Shown here: piece by piece, positions 34,601 through 42,622 of the stretch
Position numbering within the stretch: the first letter of the stretch is position 1
How the letters are laid out: every line of letters starts with the position of its first letter
Assembly: GCF_030580865.1 (NCBI RefSeq)
Contig: NZ_JAUQSY010000001.1
Location: 1-64,000 of the forward strand
Length of the DNA: 64,000 bases
Source of the DNA: Hymenobacter aranciens
Lineage (GTDB): Bacteria; Bacteroidota; Bacteroidia; Cytophagales; Hymenobacteraceae
Reading direction: 5' to 3'
Notes under the pieces: generated by a model
Databases searched by the model: none
Seen by the model: only the letters and a program-made list of their open reading frames with translations
What the model was told of the DNA's origin: nothing
Program-made: the position numbers and the translations under genes

Positions 34601-35181
34601 AGCAGCTCAACGACCAGATTCAGCAGCTCTCCAAGAGCGGCAAAACGGGCCGGGCGATGTCGCAGGAGCTAGCTAAGATGGCCGCCCAGCAGCAGATGCT
34701 GCGCCAGGCCATGCAGCAGATGGACAAGATGCAGCCGGGCGGCAGCAAGCCCGGCGGCGGTAAGCCCGGTGGCGAGGGCCAGAGCAGCGGCGGCCGCAAC
34801 GGCAACGAGGGCAAGGAAGGCCAGCCGGGCAACAAAGACGGTAAGGGCGAGCAGGGTGGTGGCGGCACCGGCGAGCTTAAAAAATTGATGGAACAAACCG
34901 AAACCGACCTCGTAAACAAGCGGCTGACGGAGGAAACCATCCTGCGCCAGCAGCAGATTCTGACGCGCATGCTGGAAGTTGAGAAATCGGCCCGCGAGCG
35001 CGACCAGGATACCAAGCGCGAGGCGCAGGCGGCCCAGAATAAGCCGCCGGTTTTTCCGCCCGCATTCGATAAATACAAGGCCTCGAAAGAACGCCAGACC
35101 GAACTGTTGCGTACCACTCCTCCGACGCTCACGCCCTACTACCAGCGCGAGGTCGGCGAATACTTTCAGAAGATGAAATAG
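31657..35181 (+). CDS. DUF4175 family membrane-anchored coiled-coil protein
   Basis: A 1174-residue protein of the Bacteroidota DUF4175 family. Membrane segments lie at about residues 34-58, 62-86 and 165-187, then Ig-like beta domains (about 200-510), and from about 515 a very long Glu/Gln/Lys-rich coiled coil (EELAKKAEELKKLMND style) to about 900. A Gly/Lys/Pro-rich linker (GKGKGKGPGNSPGPGN) and further helical Gln/Met-rich segments follow. It probably spans the envelope as a scaffold; the molecular role is unknown. ATG 31657 is chosen for the family N-terminus; the frame is open further upstream only across the inverted repeat. TATCTTGC 18 bases upstream may be the -7 element. Confidence 0.88.
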   Translation: MAVVMERMAPASEYPALSRVRTELEAFKRKFYLNLLVRGGLVAGGLLLSLFLVFNLLEYFLYLPTAVRAVLLFGFLGVLAYSFVRWIWQPLAALTNLRRLLDDEQAARRVGELFPEVQDRLLNALQLQGQARDNALIAASLEQRAAQLGKFSFAEGIDIQQQSKPLWKYAAVPLVLLLGLLAIFPSFLRQGTERIWHYQRTYSPPAPFQFLIKNPKLTAFRGEDFTLDVGVAGNALPAEMSIAFDGGTRRLSKVAGRGDEFRYVFEQPQGDVKFQLQGAGFSSPEYRLTVLERPNLRDFKVQITYPNYTGKPTETIENGGNLTVPEGSTVRWEFATAATDELALVFQNPDETLAATGDDDAFVAERRVLRSQPYLLRLKNPASLNRDPITYQLTAVPDLAPALTLETFSDTASLRYLGLGGTVRDDYGLTRLALRYTVKRGRNQQVGASGQRALALPTGSDGTYSYTWNLAALNLRPGDRVEYYVEAWDNDGIHGPKSSRTRPAEFRLPSRNELRQEMNAQAQSVASQMSQAAKQSEKLERELAKAQEKMKTKREMSFQDRKQLENMLEQKAQLDQQVQQMQKMFEQLQDKQNQLDPKSEELAKKAEELKKLMNDILDPETKKLYEKLKKLMEEQKQPDAEMQKLLQQLENKENTLQKELDRALEMFKQMQLEQKAEATANKLDELAQKEEKLAEQTEKNDKDNPDNKASNQDQKAKNEELKKEQAELQKEFEDLKKELADLKQMDKELDNQNGMDEQKPEQEQTDQDMQESQQSLSKNQNKKAGSKQQSAASRMKKMAQKMRDQMSDQESDQAQQNIDDLRDILDNLLTLSFDQEKLMKDFRQVDQADPRFVQLGQTQRKLRDDAQIIQDSLYALAKREPKIQSFVTREVGEMNGRMEQSMTDIKQRDVPRATASQQQAMTSINNLALMLQSSLQQMQQDAQEGKGQPKDGNGKPGKKKGKGKGKGPGNSPGPGNMSQLQKQLNDQIQQLSKSGKTGRAMSQELAKMAAQQQMLRQAMQQMDKMQPGGSKPGGGKPGGEGQSSGGRNGNEGKEGQPGNKDGKGEQGGGGTGELKKLMEQTETDLVNKRLTEETILRQQQILTRMLEVEKSARERDQDTKREAQAAQNKPPVFPPAFDKYKASKERQTELLRTTPPTLTPYYQREVGEYFQKMK

Positions 35182-35267
35182 CGTTGTAGTGGCGAGCGAA
35201 GTATGAAATCCGGGGCCGTTTCTCTCAGCCGATTTTCATGTTTCGCCCACATTGCCCCGCAAATTCC

Positions 35268-35275
35268 TACTTTTG
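35268..35275 (+). promoter_or_regulatory. Putative -7 promoter element
   Basis: TACTTTTG matches TAnnTTTG exactly, 40 bases upstream of the anti-sigma-factor-like gene; it would drive that gene and ybeY. Confidence 0.45.
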
Positions 35276-35315
35276 CCGCCCGAACTGTAGCTGCCCTTCC
35301 TCACCCAAACACCTT

Positions 35316-35762
35316 ATGAAGCAGGTAAAAATTCAGATTCCGTCGCTCGTTGAGAATATCCGCGTCGTCGAAAGCTTTATCGACAACTCCAAGGATACCT
35401 TTCAGATTGAGGACGATATCTACGGCAACATCATGGTGGCCGTGACCGAAGCGGTGAACAACGCCATTCGCCACGGCAACAAGTTCGACAAGGACAAGAA
35501 CGTGTATCTGTCGCTCTACGTGGAGCCCCAAGTGCTCAAATTTGAGATTGAAGACGAGGGCGCAGGCTTCAACTTTGATAACCTGGACGACCCCACGGCT
35601 CCCGAAAACCTCGAAAATCCCGGTGGCCGCGGCATTTTTCTCATTCGCCATCTGGCCGATGAGGTAGAATTCAGCAAGGAAGGCCGCAAGGTGGAGCTGA
35701 CGTTCCAGCTCGCGCCCGCCCCGGCCGACGAAGAAACCACCACCGACCAGCTTGCCGCTTAA
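35316..35762 (+). CDS. RsbW-like ATP-binding protein (anti-sigma factor type)
   Basis: A 148-residue GHKL-fold histidine-kinase-like ATPase of the RsbW/SpoIIAB type. The N box is VAVTEAVNNAIRHGN, the G1 box EDEGAGFNF, and GGRGIFLIRHLADEVEF covers the G2 region. Such proteins bind and inhibit a sigma factor or phosphorylate an anti-anti-sigma protein, but neither partner is encoded nearby, so its target is unknown. The ATG at 35316 gives the family start MKQVKIQIPS. The gene ends five bases before ybeY, so the two are co-transcribed. Confidence 0.88.
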   Translation: MKQVKIQIPSLVENIRVVESFIDNSKDTFQIEDDIYGNIMVAVTEAVNNAIRHGNKFDKDKNVYLSLYVEPQVLKFEIEDEGAGFNFDNLDDPTAPENLENPGGRGIFLIRHLADEVEFSKEGRKVELTFQLAPAPADEETTTDQLAA

Positions 35763-35766
35763 GTCA

Positions 35767-36249
35767 ATGAGCAACCCTCCCCACCACGACGCTTTTCCGC
35801 CCGAGGGCCTGCACCACGAGGCCCCCGGCATCGAGTTCATGGTGGAGGACGTGCCCGAGTTTGCCCTCGGCGACGCCGAAGACCTCATTGCCTGGATTGA
35901 GCGCATCGCGGCCGTCCACGAGCATAAGATTGTGCAGCTCACGTACATCTTCTGCTCCGATGAATACCTGCACAAGCTCAACGTGGAGTACCTCGACCAC
36001 GACACGCTCACCGACGTCATCACCTTCGACAACGCCGACGACTCGGACATTCTCGAAGGCGACATCTTCATCAGCGTGGAGCGCGTCGCCGAGAATGCCA
36101 AGGAGTTAGGCCATTCGTTCCGCGATGAGCTGCACCGCGTGATGATTCACGGCGTGCTGCACCTGTTGGGCTACCACGACAAAGATTTGCTGGCCCAGAC
36201 GGCCATGCGCAAGAAGGAGGATTACTGCCTCTCGCTTAGAACTTTCTAA
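35767..36249 (+). CDS. ybeY: rRNA maturation endoribonuclease YbeY
   Basis: A 160-residue zinc-dependent endoribonuclease that matures the 3' end of 16S rRNA and takes part in ribosome quality control. The signature is VMIHGVLHLLGYHDKD, where three His residues bind zinc, preceded by LDHDTLTDVITFDN, the conserved central strand. The last His is shifted (GYHDKD versus the common GYDH), as in other Bacteroidota. ATG 35767 is preferred over an in-frame TTG that overlaps the previous gene. A strong terminator follows at 36265. Confidence 0.95.
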   Translation: MSNPPHHDAFPPEGLHHEAPGIEFMVEDVPEFALGDAEDLIAWIERIAAVHEHKIVQLTYIFCSDEYLHKLNVEYLDHDTLTDVITFDNADDSDILEGDIFISVERVAENAKELGHSFRDELHRVMIHGVLHLLGYHDKDLLAQTAMRKKEDYCLSLRTF

Positions 36250-36264
36250 GCTATTTCTCTACTG

Positions 36265-36306
36265 AAAGCCGCCGCCGGACGCATGTTCGGCGGCGGCTTT
36301 TATTTT
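36265..36306 (+). terminator. Rho-independent terminator after ybeY
   Basis: A 13-bp GC-rich stem (AAAGCCGCCGCCG and its complement) with a ten-base loop is followed by TTTTATTTTT. Confidence 0.9.
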
Positions 36307-36366
36307 TGCACCGGGCGGTGCTGAAGGAATTGAAGCGACGGCCGATTTTGTAAAACGTTCTGCCTT

Positions 36367-36825
36367 ATGCTCCAACTCCTTCGTACTTCCTCCGAAAACG
36401 TTGATTTTCGCGCCTTGGTCGTCTTGCTCGACCAGTACCTACGGGTGCTCGATGGCGATGACCACGCCTTTTACGCTCAGTTCAATCAGATTACCAACAT
36501 CAAACACGCCGTAGTGGCCTACGCAGACGGTCAGCCCGTGGGCTGCGGCGCCTTCAAGGAATACGAGCCGGGCACGGTGGAAATCAAGCGCATGTTCGTG
36601 CGGCCGGAGCGGCGCGGGCAGGGCATCGCTCAAGCCGTATTGCGGGAACTGGAGCAGTGGGCGCAGCAGGAGGGCTACAACAGCTGCGTGCTCGAAACGG
36701 GTAAGCGTCAGCCGGAAGCCATTCGGCTGTATGAGAAAAGCGGCTACGCTCACATCTCTAACTTCGGGCAATACGCGGGCGACGACAACAGTGTATGCCT
36801 GCAGAAATCCATTGCCGTGAGCTGA
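36367..36825 (+). CDS. GNAT family N-acetyltransferase
   Basis: A 152-residue single GNAT domain. The acetyl-CoA pyrophosphate loop is RPERRGQGIAQAVL after the strand VEIKRMFV, and the C-terminal strand has LYEKSGYAHISNFGQY, typical of small-molecule or protein acetyltransferases. The acceptor is unknown. It lies nine bases upstream of the aminoacyl-transferase-type gene on the same strand, so the pair is probably an operon; both enzymes belong to the GNAT superfamily, which hints at shared descent or a shared protein-modification role (inference). Confidence 0.88.
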   Translation: MLQLLRTSSENVDFRALVVLLDQYLRVLDGDDHAFYAQFNQITNIKHAVVAYADGQPVGCGAFKEYEPGTVEIKRMFVRPERRGQGIAQAVLRELEQWAQQEGYNSCVLETGKRQPEAIRLYEKSGYAHISNFGQYAGDDNSVCLQKSIAVS

Positions 36826-36834
36826 TTTTGTAGC

Positions 36835-37554
36835 ATGGCCGCTGTTCCGAATCCCGCTTTCATCGGCGGCGAAATGCTGGATTTTTACCTGGGGCGGGGT
36901 TACTACCGCATGCAGCAGGATTTATTTACCTGCCAGTTTCTGCCCATCGAAGGGCGGCTGCACACGGTGCATTGGCTGCGCCTGCGTCTGGCCGAGGTGC
37001 AGTACGGTCCCGAGCAGCGCCGGCTGTTGCGCTCGGTGCAGCGGTTTCAACTGATTTACCGCACGTTTCAACTCACGGAGGAATACGAGGCGCTTTACGC
37101 CGACTACCGCCGTAGCATGGATTTCGACGCGCCGCCTACTGTGGCGGCGTTCCTGCTGGAAGTTGATAGCACGCATAATGTATTTGACACCAAAGTTATT
37201 GAAGTACGCGATGCGGGCAAGCTAATTGCCGTGGGCATTTTTGACTGCGGGGCGCGCACGCTGGCCGGCATCATGAATTTTTACGACCCGGCTTACCGCA
37301 AGTACAGTCTGGGCAAGTGTTTGATGCTGCTGAAAATCGACTATGCACGGCAGCAGGAGCTGGCGTTTTATTATCCCGGTTATCTGGTGCAGGGCGTGCC
37401 GAAGTTTGACTATAAGCTGTTTGCCTGCCCGGTGGCCACGGAGATGTTTGACTGCGTGCGCCAGTATTGGCTGCCGTTTTCGTGGAAGGCGGTGGCGGAG
37501 CAGTCGGCGGAGCTGCTGCGGGATTATGCGCCGCCGGGGTTTCGGGTGGAGTAG
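36835..37554 (+). CDS. Arginyl-tRNA--protein transferase-like (ATE/Bpt) protein
   Basis: A 239-residue protein whose C-terminal part matches the arginyl-tRNA-protein transferase fold: GKLIAVGIFDCG, then MNFYDPAYRKYSLGKC and YYPGYLVQGVPKFDYK, the order found in ATE1 and bacterial Bpt. These enzymes attach an amino acid to acidic or basic N-termini and mark proteins for ClpAP/S in the N-degron pathway. The N-terminal cysteine cluster of eukaryotic ATE1 is absent, and the N-terminal half is shorter and divergent, so the transferred residue cannot be predicted. Its TAG stop lies inside the next palindromic element. Confidence 0.75.
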   Translation: MAAVPNPAFIGGEMLDFYLGRGYYRMQQDLFTCQFLPIEGRLHTVHWLRLRLAEVQYGPEQRRLLRSVQRFQLIYRTFQLTEEYEALYADYRRSMDFDAPPTVAAFLLEVDSTHNVFDTKVIEVRDAGKLIAVGIFDCGARTLAGIMNFYDPAYRKYSLGKCLMLLKIDYARQQELAFYYPGYLVQGVPKFDYKLFACPVATEMFDCVRQYWLPFSWKAVAEQSAELLRDYAPPGFRVE

Positions 37555-37650
37555 GGGCGGGGCTCGCCCCCGCCCGGCTATCAGAACGCTTGGTAATAAG
37601 CAGATAATCGACACAGCCCCGGCGGGCGGAGGCAAGCCCCACTCCTACAC
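37551..37650. repeat. Inverted-repeat element overlapping a stop codon (GTAGGGGCGGGGCT type)
   Basis: The first arm GTAGGGGCGGGGCTCGCC (from 37551) and its partner ending at 37650 match at about 22 of 26 positions; its TAG is the stop codon of the preceding gene. It ends at the -33 box of the mnmG promoter. Confidence 0.85.
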
Positions 37651-37651
37651 G

Positions 37652-37680
37652 TTGTATCGGCTCGGGCTTTCGTATTTTTG
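37652..37680 (+). promoter_or_regulatory. Promoter of mnmG
   Basis: TTG at 37652-37654, 18 bases, then TATTTTTG at 37673-37680: both halves of the Bacteroidota consensus at near-normal spacing. The start codon is 65 bases downstream. Confidence 0.6.
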
Positions 37681-37745
37681 TGAATTATACTCAGTTGCTT
37701 GACGGGCCAGCGAACTTTTTACGGCCTGCCACAGCTTACCACACT

Positions 37746-39614
37746 ATGTTTCAACAGGAAGAATACGACGTTATTGTAGTAGGAGCGGGGCACGCGGGCT
37801 GCGAAGCCGCCGCCGCCGCCGCCAACCTGGGCTCGAAGGTGCTGCTGGTGACGATGAACATGAACACCATCGCCCAGATGTCGTGCAACCCCGCCATGGG
37901 CGGCGTGGCTAAAGGCCAGATTGTGCGCGAGATTGACGCGTTGGGCGGGCAGTCGGGCCTCATCACCGACCGCACCATGATTCAATTTCGGATGCTGAAC
38001 CGCTCGAAGGGCCCCGCCATGTGGAGCCCGCGCGCCCAAAGCGACCGCATGCGCTTCGCCGAAGACTGGCGGCTGACCCTAGAAGGCATTGCCAACGTAG
38101 ACTTCTGGCAGGAAGCCGTGACCGGTCTGCTGGTGGAAAACGGTGTTTGTGTGGGCGTGAAAACGCAGCTCGGCATCGAGTTTCGGGGCAAATCGGTGGT
38201 GCTGACGAATGGTACTTTCCTCAATGGTTTGATTCACATCGGCGAGAAGAACTTTGGCGGTGGCCGGGCGGCCGAGAAGGGCAGCACCGGCCTCACGGAG
38301 CAGCTGAAAGAGTTGGGCTTCGAAGCCGGGCGCATGAAAACCGGCACCCCGCCCCGCGTGGACGGCCGCAGCCTCGATTATTCCAAAATGGAGGAGCAGA
38401 GCGGCGACGCCGAGCCGAGCAAATTCTCGTACCTCGACACGCCGCGGCTGGTGCAACAGCGGCCGTGCTACATCACCTACACCAACGAGCGGGTGCACGA
38501 TATCCTGCGCGAGGGCTTCGAGAAGTCGCCCATGTTCCAGGGCCGCATCAAGGGGCTGGGGCCGCGCTACTGCCCGAGCGTGGAGGACAAAATCAACCGC
38601 TTCGCTGATAAGGACCGGCACCAGATTTTCGTGGAGCCGGAGGGCTGGAGCACGGTGGAAGTGTACGTGAACGGCTTTTCGAGCTCGCTGCCCGAGGACG
38701 TGCAGTACCGCGCCCTGCGCGAAATCGCGGGCTTCGAGCGGGCCAAGATGTTCCGGCCCGGCTATGCCATCGAGTACGACTTTTTCCCGCCCACGCAGCT
38801 GGCCCTGACGCTGGAAACCAAGCCGGTGCAGAACCTCTACTTTGCCGGGCAGATAAATGGCACGACCGGCTACGAAGAGGCCGCCTGCCAGGGCCTCATG
38901 GCCGGCATCAACGCCCACAACAAGGTGCACGGCAAGGAGCCCTTCGTGCTGAAACGCAGCGAGGCCTACATCGGCGTGCTCATTGATGACCTAGTAAACA
39001 AAGGGACCGACGAGCCCTACCGCATGTTCACGAGCCGGGCCGAGCACCGCCTGCTGCTGCGCCAGGACAACGCCGACCTGCGCCTGACGCCCTTGGCCCA
39101 TGCCCTGGGCCTGGCCTCCGACGAGCGGCTGGCCCGCGTGCAAGAGAAGGAACAGCAAGCCGCCGCCGCCACCGAGCTGCTGAAGAATTTCCCCGTCGAA
39201 ATCGCCGACATCAACCCGCTGCTGACGGAGCTGGGCTCGGCCGAAATCCACGAGAAAACCCGCGCCGTGAACCTGCTGCGCCGCCCCAACGTGGAGCTGG
39301 CCGACCTGCGCCGCGCCCTACCCGCACTGGCCGAGGCCCTGGCCGACTTCCACCCCGAGGCGCTGGAGCAGGCCGTCATCAACATCAAATACGAAACCTA
39401 CCTGGTGAAGGAGCAGCAGCAGGCCGCCCGCATGCAGGAACTGGAAGGATTCACCATCCGCGGCCGGCTCGACTATGGCGCAATGCCGGCGCTCAGCCAC
39501 GAGGCGCGGGAGAAATTGCTCAAAATTCAGCCCGAAACGCTGGGGCAGGCCAGCCGCATCAGCGGCATCTCGCCGGCCGACGTGTCGGTGCTGATGGTAT
39601 ACCTGGGAAGGTGA
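37746..39614 (+). CDS. mnmG: tRNA uridine 5-carboxymethylaminomethyl modification enzyme MnmG
   Basis: A 622-residue FAD enzyme that, with MnmE, modifies wobble U34 of tRNAs reading NNA/NNG codons. The dinucleotide loop is VIVVGAGHAGCEAA near residues 9-22, followed by MSCNPAMGGVAKGQIVREID; the central signature is MKTGTPPRVDGRS and the second is GQINGTTGYEEAACQGL. Length is typical. ATG 37746 is chosen because 22 upstream open codons lack homology and cross the promoter. In many bacteria mnmG (gidA) lies beside oriC; a DnaA-box cluster begins 3.3 kb downstream here. Confidence 0.97.
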   Translation: MFQQEEYDVIVVGAGHAGCEAAAAAANLGSKVLLVTMNMNTIAQMSCNPAMGGVAKGQIVREIDALGGQSGLITDRTMIQFRMLNRSKGPAMWSPRAQSDRMRFAEDWRLTLEGIANVDFWQEAVTGLLVENGVCVGVKTQLGIEFRGKSVVLTNGTFLNGLIHIGEKNFGGGRAAEKGSTGLTEQLKELGFEAGRMKTGTPPRVDGRSLDYSKMEEQSGDAEPSKFSYLDTPRLVQQRPCYITYTNERVHDILREGFEKSPMFQGRIKGLGPRYCPSVEDKINRFADKDRHQIFVEPEGWSTVEVYVNGFSSSLPEDVQYRALREIAGFERAKMFRPGYAIEYDFFPPTQLALTLETKPVQNLYFAGQINGTTGYEEAACQGLMAGINAHNKVHGKEPFVLKRSEAYIGVLIDDLVNKGTDEPYRMFTSRAEHRLLLRQDNADLRLTPLAHALGLASDERLARVQEKEQQAAAATELLKNFPVEIADINPLLTELGSAEIHEKTRAVNLLRRPNVELADLRRALPALAEALADFHPEALEQAVINIKYETYLVKEQQQAARMQELEGFTIRGRLDYGAMPALSHEAREKLLKIQPETLGQASRISGISPADVSVLMVYLGR

Positions 39615-39621
39615 GTTAGGG

Positions 39622-39708
39622 GTTTTGAATTATGCGTTGAGAGTTGGCGAACTTGCCGCCTCGTAGCCTGATTCGAAACTCATAATTCAAAACTCATAAT
39701 TCAAAACG
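39622..39708. repeat. Palindromic element TTTTGAATTATG / CATAATTCAAAA
   Basis: An AT-rich hairpin with arms built from the words TTTTGAATTATG and GAAACTCATAATTCAAAAC fills the gap between the mnmG stop and the methyltransferase GTG start, ending two bases before it. Confidence 0.75.
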
Positions 39709-39709
39709 A

Positions 39710-40624
39710 GTGTCTTACGAACGATTGGACCACTGCCCGGTTTGCGGCAAAACGGAGTTTAAAAACAAGCTGGTAGTGCAGGATTACACGGTGAGCCAAG
39801 AGAGCTTTGCCATCGTGCAGTGCGCGGCGTGCAGCTTCCAGTTTACCAACCCGCGGCCGGCGGCGGCCGACATTGGGCGCTACTACGAGTCGGACGCCTA
39901 CGTGTCGCACAACAGTGCGGCGCAGGGCTTTATCAATCAGGCCTACAAGGTGGCGCGGTTTTTCACGATGCGCCGTAAGGTGGCGCTGCTGAATAAATTG
40001 GCGCCGCGTCGGGGTAAAATGCTTGATTACGGCTGCGGCACGGGGCACTTTCTGGTGGCGGCAAAGAACAACGGCTGGCAGGTGGCAGGGCTGGAGCCCA
40101 ATGCCCGCGCCCGCGAAGAAGCTTCGCAGCGCCTGGGGCAGCCGGTAGGGCAGGAGAGCCTGGCCTCGTTTGAGGCCGGCTCGTTCGATGCCATTACGCT
40201 GTGGCACGTGCTGGAGCATGTGCACACGCTCAATGAAACGCTGACGCAGTTGGTGACTCTACTGAAGCCGGACGGCGTGCTCCTCATCGCGGTGCCCAAT
40301 GCGGAGAGCCTTGATGCGCAGCACTACCGCGAGCACTGGGCAGCCTACGACGTGCCCCGGCATCTCTACCATTTCGTGCCGAAAACCATGACCCAGTTGC
40401 TCAAAAAGCACAAGATGGTAGTCGAAAAAACCCTGCCGATGGCGCTGGACGCTTACTATGTGAGCATGCTCAGCGAGAAGCAGCGGGGCGAGCGGGCGGG
40501 CGGGCCGCTGGCAGTTTTCAAAGCTGGCTACAAGTCGAACCAGTACGCGGCGCAGCACGAGGGGCAGTATTCGAGCTTGATTTACGTGGCCCGGCGGCGG
40601 CCGGCCGCTACCCCGGCGGCCTGA
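39710..40624 (+). CDS. Zinc-ribbon class I SAM-dependent methyltransferase
   Basis: A 304-residue methyltransferase. Residues 8-45 hold two CxxC pairs (HCPVCGK and QCAACSFQF), a zinc ribbon. SAM-binding motif I is MLDYGCGTGHFLVAA near residue 104, with the acidic end of strand 2 in VAGLEPNARA and motif IV/V in DAITLWHVLEHVHTL. Related proteins are often in polysaccharide or quinone pathways; no such cluster surrounds it, so the substrate is unknown. The start is a GTG at 39710 directly after a hairpin repeat. It overlaps the next gene by one base (TGATG). Confidence 0.85.
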   Translation: MSYERLDHCPVCGKTEFKNKLVVQDYTVSQESFAIVQCAACSFQFTNPRPAAADIGRYYESDAYVSHNSAAQGFINQAYKVARFFTMRRKVALLNKLAPRRGKMLDYGCGTGHFLVAAKNNGWQVAGLEPNARAREEASQRLGQPVGQESLASFEAGSFDAITLWHVLEHVHTLNETLTQLVTLLKPDGVLLIAVPNAESLDAQHYREHWAAYDVPRHLYHFVPKTMTQLLKKHKMVVEKTLPMALDAYYVSMLSEKQRGERAGGPLAVFKAGYKSNQYAAQHEGQYSSLIYVARRRPAATPAA

Positions 40625-40926
40625 TGCGGCGGGCGCGGATGCGGTGCGGGCTGGTGCTGGGCCTGGGGCTGCTGATGCTCCCCGCCCGGGCCCAGCTCAC
40701 GCCCGTGTCGCCGCCCATGCCGATTGAAGTGCCCGTACCGGCGACGGTGGCGGATACCTTGAAGAAGACCGTGACCGGGCTGGTGCCGGATACGGCGCGG
40801 GTAATACTAGCCTCGCCAACGGAACCGACGGAGAAACTCACCCGGCCGCTGACGATTCGCATTGCCGCGGTTATCGTAGTGCTTACGCTTACAACTTTTT
40901 TGCTTTATAATGTCCGTTCGCGCTGA
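40624..40926 (+). CDS. Small membrane protein, function unknown
   Basis: A 100-residue protein with a signal-like N-terminus (LVLGLGLLMLPARAQ), a Pro/Val/Thr-rich middle and a C-terminal membrane helix (IRIAAVIVVLTLTTFLLYNV). It may be a periplasmic peptide anchored at both ends or, after cleavage, by its tail only. Start codon overlaps the methyltransferase stop, and its end overlaps the next gene by 17 bases, so it is translated within an operon. No family recognised. Confidence 0.65.
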   Translation: MRRARMRCGLVLGLGLLMLPARAQLTPVSPPMPIEVPVPATVADTLKKTVTGLVPDTARVILASPTEPTEKLTRPLTIRIAAVIVVLTLTTFLLYNVRSR

Positions 40927-42547
40927 CCTGCTGGTGTTTCTTGCTTCCGTTGCTCTGCTGGAGGGCTGCGCCGCCGTGGCCCCGCCCACCGGCGGCCCGC
41001 GTGACACCACGCCGCCGCGCCGCATCAGCAGCTCGCCCGATAGTGCGGCCCGCAACGTGAGCCAGCGCTTCGTGCGCATGGTGTTTTCGGAGTACATCCA
41101 AACCAAGGACCTGCAGAAAAACCTGCTCATCACCCCGCAGCTGCCGGCCGATAATCCTTACAAGCTGCGCGAAGACCGCAACTCCGTGACGCTGCTTTTC
41201 GACAAGCCGCTGGACGCGAACACCACTTATTCCTTCAATTTCCGGGAAGGCATCGTGGACGTGACTGAGAGCCTGCCCGCCAAAAATGCTTCTGTGAGCT
41301 TCAGCACCGGTGCCGTGCTCGACTCGGGCGCGGTGAAGGGCACCGTGACCAACCCACTGCTGGGCCAGCCCGCGGAGGATGCGACCATCGGCCTCTACCG
41401 CGAGACCGACACGGCCGGCGTGCGCAAGGCCAAGCCCTACTACCTAACGCGCACCGACAAAAAGGGCCAGTACCAGCTCAACTTCCTGCGCACCGGCCGC
41501 TACAAGCTCTACGCCTGGACCGACAAAAACCAGAATGGCCGCTACGACGACGGCGAGCAAATTGCCTACCTGCCCGAACCCGTCAGCATCCGTGGCGACT
41601 CGGTGGTACCTACCGTGCCGCTGCTGCTCACCCGCCCCGACCGCCGGCCGCCCCAGGCCACCGGCCAGCAGCCCGGCCCCAACGTGCTGCGCATTAGCGT
41701 GAACGAAGGCGTGCAGCGCGCCAGCCTGAACCGCCTGCCGCCGGCGGCCGACAGCGCCGCCGTGAACGAAGCCGTGGCCATCACCGACAAAGGCAAGACG
41801 GTTCTGATTTTCAAAACGCCGACCGTGACCGATGGGCGCTACCTCTTCACGGCTGCCGACAGCACCGGCAACGTAGTGCGCGACACCCTCAACCTGCGCT
41901 TCCCGGTGCCGGCGGCCACGGCCAAGAAAGTGGCCGCCGGGGCGCTCTACGCGGTAGAGGGCAGCCCCAAAACCGTGTACCGCCAGGGCCAGGTCAAATT
42001 CAAGTTCGCGGTGCCGGTGCGGCTGGCGGCGGGCCAGCCTTTCGGCACGCTGGTGGAAGACTCGGTGAAGCGCCGCCTGCTTCGCTTGCCCGCCGACGGC
42101 ACTTTCAGCGCCGACCGCACCTTGCTGACGGTGCAGCTCAACACGCTGGCCAAGGACCGGATTGACCTCATGCTCGACAGTACGGCCGTCGTGGCCATTA
42201 CCGGGCAGTCGCTGGGGCTGAAGCCGCTGCGGCTGACGCTGTCGGAGGAAGCGCCCACGGGCACCTTGTCGGGCCCCATCGTCACGCAGGAAAAAAACTT
42301 CGAGCTCCAACTGCTTGACGATAAGCTTAACCCAGTGCAAAGCCTGCGCTCGCCCAAGGGCCGCTACAAGTTCGAAAACGTGACGCCCGGCGCCTACCGC
42401 CTGCGCGTGCTCATCGACCGCAACGGCGACGGCCGCTGGAACGGCGGCGACCCCAACCTGCTCGTGCCCGCCGAGCCGGTGTACCTCGCCCCCAAGCCCC
42501 TGCAGCTGCGCGCCAACTGGGAAGTGGAGGAGAAGCTGAGCTTTTAA
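40910..42547 (+). CDS. Ig-like (Big_5) lipoprotein
   Basis: A 545-residue probable lipoprotein: the N-terminus ends in the lipobox-like LLEG before Cys20, then APPTGGPRDTTPP, a start shared by a widespread Bacteroidota family. Residues 30-130 form an SbsA/Big_5 Ig-like domain (RFVRMVFSEYI, SVTLLFDKPLDANTTYSFNF). Residues 140-240 resemble a carboxypeptidase-regulatory sandwich with GQYQLNFLRTGRYKLYAWTDKNQNG, and a similar short unit closes the protein (GRYKFENVTPGAYRLRVLID). Envelope location is predicted; function is not established. A strong terminator follows at 42564. Confidence 0.85.
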   Translation: MSVRADLLVFLASVALLEGCAAVAPPTGGPRDTTPPRRISSSPDSAARNVSQRFVRMVFSEYIQTKDLQKNLLITPQLPADNPYKLREDRNSVTLLFDKPLDANTTYSFNFREGIVDVTESLPAKNASVSFSTGAVLDSGAVKGTVTNPLLGQPAEDATIGLYRETDTAGVRKAKPYYLTRTDKKGQYQLNFLRTGRYKLYAWTDKNQNGRYDDGEQIAYLPEPVSIRGDSVVPTVPLLLTRPDRRPPQATGQQPGPNVLRISVNEGVQRASLNRLPPAADSAAVNEAVAITDKGKTVLIFKTPTVTDGRYLFTAADSTGNVVRDTLNLRFPVPAATAKKVAAGALYAVEGSPKTVYRQGQVKFKFAVPVRLAAGQPFGTLVEDSVKRRLLRLPADGTFSADRTLLTVQLNTLAKDRIDLMLDSTAVVAITGQSLGLKPLRLTLSEEAPTGTLSGPIVTQEKNFELQLLDDKLNPVQSLRSPKGRYKFENVTPGAYRLRVLIDRNGDGRWNGGDPNLLVPAEPVYLAPKPLQLRANWEVEEKLSF

Positions 42548-42563
42548 TTTCCCTGAATTAGCT

Positions 42564-42599
42564 AAAAAGCCCCGCTGGCAGCCGCTAGCGGGGCTTTTT
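42564..42599 (+). terminator. Rho-independent terminator
   Basis: Stem AAAAAGCCCCGCT with exact complement, ten-base loop, then TTTTT; lies 16 bases after the lipoprotein stop. Confidence 0.9.
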
Positions 42600-42622
42600 C
42601 GTTGGCGACGGCCAACGGAGTT

